NCBI GenBank assembly: GCA_964351745.1
Contig: CAYGPI010000119.1
Location: 1-5,599 of the forward strand
Origin: CAYNJF01 sp964351745
GTDB taxonomy: Bacteria; Pseudomonadota; Gammaproteobacteria; Berkiellales; Berkiellaceae
Reading direction: 5' to 3'
DNA: 5,599 nt
Shown piece after piece: positions 4,332-5,599 of this stretch. The position numbers were made by a program, and so were the translations under genes. The notes beneath the pieces were generated by a model. That model worked only from the letters and a program-made list of their open reading frames with translations. It did no database searches and was not told the origin of the DNA. Each line of letters begins with the position of its first letter. The first letter of the stretch is position 1.

Positions 4332-5599
4332 ATGACCGATAGTGATCGCAGACATCGAACAACCAAAATACTAAGAGAAGTCGTAAACAGGCTTGAAGAT
4401 AAAATTGGTGATCAATTTGATATCCTTGAAACCCCAGCCTATGAAAAACGTAATGTCTTGTCGATTAAGAGTGTTTCGGACTGGTCTGCTGAAGAAGTCG
4501 CTATACAGAAAAGAGAAAATCGAATATTAAATAATCTAGCTTTTGATCTACCCCCCAGTCTTGCCATTCAGGCTGCGAAGCTAACGGGAGAAGACTGGTT
4601 AACCGACTTTGCTTGCCCAAATATGTCTAGTGTTCTTAAAATGAACATAGCTGCCGATCTCATTAGCCAATTCAAAGTATCACCAGATGATCTAGATGAA
4701 AAAACTCAAGCAATCTTCACAGAGCTTAATCAGTCCCCAGAATTTTTGGATGATCTATCAAATAAGTTAATGAAGCAATTAGAAACCGATAGCCAGCTTA
4801 AAGTCATCAAGCAGCGCACTGATGACAGAATGGCAGAAAAGTTCCCCGACCATCATGAGTCTGATCCTGATTACACTGATCGTTATAAAGCCATCTTTCT
4901 TATCGAATATCTCAGAGCAGCAAAAGAGCTTTCACACCAAATAGCAGAGGAAAAACTAAAAGAAGTGATGACGGATGAATTTATCTGCTCTCAAGGACTG
5001 GAATATAAAACACTTCATCCATCAGGCGAAAACACTGATTATTCTTTCCTTGGGGCAGCAGGAAGCGGAAAAAGCACCATTAGCCGCCAACAATTGACTG
5101 ACGAAGAAAAATTAGATTGTATAACCTTAGCAACGGATGATTACCGTGGTGTTCGCTTAGATGATGAAGGTAATAAACCAGATTCGGAGCAAGTGTTTAC
5201 TCGCACTCAAGACTCAGCATATTGTATTAAAGAGCTAGTTGAAAAACGTGTCATGGCAAAAAAGAGCAAAAGACCTAACGTCATTATCGACTGTGTCAGT
5301 TTAGAGGGATGGCATCGTCAATTATTACAAGAATCAACATCTGTTGTCTCAACTGTCGCTTGCTTGAGTGATATTACTCTAGTGCCAGAACGAGCTTACA
5401 ATCGAGCTATTGATGAAACAAGCGGACCCGCTGATAAAGGGAGACATGTTAATACTTCAGCATTGCTAAGTGGGCATGCTGCAGCCAGTTCAAGATTGCT
5501 TACTAGTATTCCTTTAGATCTCAAAACGACATTATATGATACAAACGTTCCCAGGGGGGATGTACCTCCCAAAATGGCTATGATTGATACCACTGGAGA
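4332..5599 (+). CDS. Zeta-toxin-like P-loop kinase with long N-terminal extension (3' end beyond window)
   Basis: Open frame of 422 codons running off the right edge. ATG 4332 has AGGGGA five bases upstream, a strong ribosome site. Residues 1-235 are mostly charged and probably helical, with no membrane segment, signal peptide or family I recognise. The kinase-like part follows: Walker A GAAGSGKST at 241-249, then ITLATDDYR (264-272), whose Asp pair fits the catalytic/substrate Asp of zeta toxins and related NTP kinases. NVIIDC (316-321) is Walker-B-like, and VPERAYNRAIDE with GRHV (351-373) resembles the Arg-containing lid and substrate region of the zeta family. Zeta toxins phosphorylate UDP-N-acetylglucosamine and normally sit next to an epsilon-type antitoxin; none is seen upstream. 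The long N-terminal region suggests another role, such as a secreted effector, but that is inference. P-loop kinase is firm, zeta relationship likely, substrate unknown. Confidence 0.75.
   Translation, partial: MTDSDRRHRTTKILREVVNRLEDKIGDQFDILETPAYEKRNVLSIKSVSDWSAEEVAIQKRENRILNNLAFDLPPSLAIQAAKLTGEDWLTDFACPNMSSVLKMNIAADLISQFKVSPDDLDEKTQAIFTELNQSPEFLDDLSNKLMKQLETDSQLKVIKQRTDDRMAEKFPDHHESDPDYTDRYKAIFLIEYLRAAKELSHQIAEEKLKEVMTDEFICSQGLEYKTLHPSGENTDYSFLGAAGSGKSTISRQQLTDEEKLDCITLATDDYRGVRLDDEGNKPDSEQVFTRTQDSAYCIKELVEKRVMAKKSKRPNVIIDCVSLEGWHRQLLQESTSVVSTVACLSDITLVPERAYNRAIDETSGPADKGRHVNTSALLSGHAAASSRLLTSIPLDLKTTLYDTNVPRGDVPPKMAMIDTTG

Noticed and set aside
5396..5593. 65-codon minus-strand open frame near the right edge
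   Set aside because: Antisense to the zeta-like kinase region, which has recognisable motifs in the other direction.
1..5599. CRISPR array, insertion sequence or rRNA
   Set aside because: No regularly spaced direct repeats, no transposase motifs with terminal repeats, and no rRNA-like sequence were found on either strand.

Overview
The window looks like chromosomal DNA of an A+T-rich gammaproteobacterium. The support is a HU-beta gene followed by tRNA-Val, tRNA-Asp and a PpiD-type chaperone gene. The accessory genes (an iron/manganese transporter, a membrane-anchored Ham1-like protein and a zeta-toxin-like kinase with a long N-terminal extension) would suit a Legionella/Coxiella-type host-associated bacterium. 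That placement is inference only.

Left part (1-1954, all on the minus strand, so read right to left): hupB (GTG start) is followed after 17 bases by tRNA-Val(UAC), then tRNA-Asp(GUC), then a strong Rho-independent hairpin, and 13 bases later by the ATG of ppiD. The spacing suggests a mixed mRNA/tRNA transcription unit in which ppiD depends on terminator read-through or on a promoter inside the tRNA block. ppiD keeps parvulin residues that E. coli PpiD lacks. Its frame ends at a TAA roughly 150 residues before the usual family end, and the codons after that stop still read like PpiD, so it may be broken.

Middle part (1955-3049): a divergent intergenic region of about 320 bases carries a possible hupB promoter, an imperfect dyad and a small inverted repeat. 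It leads on the plus strand to a complete VIT1/CCC1-family transporter gene (257 aa).

Right part (3094-5599, plus strand): a 263-aa protein joins an N-terminal membrane anchor, a six-cysteine segment with a CX3C-X14-CX3C pattern, and a Ham1/ITPase-like domain with an altered substrate loop. A clear terminator follows. A 300-base non-coding stretch with several inverted repeats, including two CATG-centred boxes 42 bp apart, then leads to a gene running off the right edge. It encodes at least 422 residues: about 235 residues of helical, charged sequence followed by a zeta-toxin-like P-loop kinase. No antitoxin-like gene lies upstream of it.

The most promising unusual items are the anchored, Cys-rich Ham1-like protein, the extended zeta-like kinase with its paired upstream boxes, and the interrupted ppiD behind a terminator.
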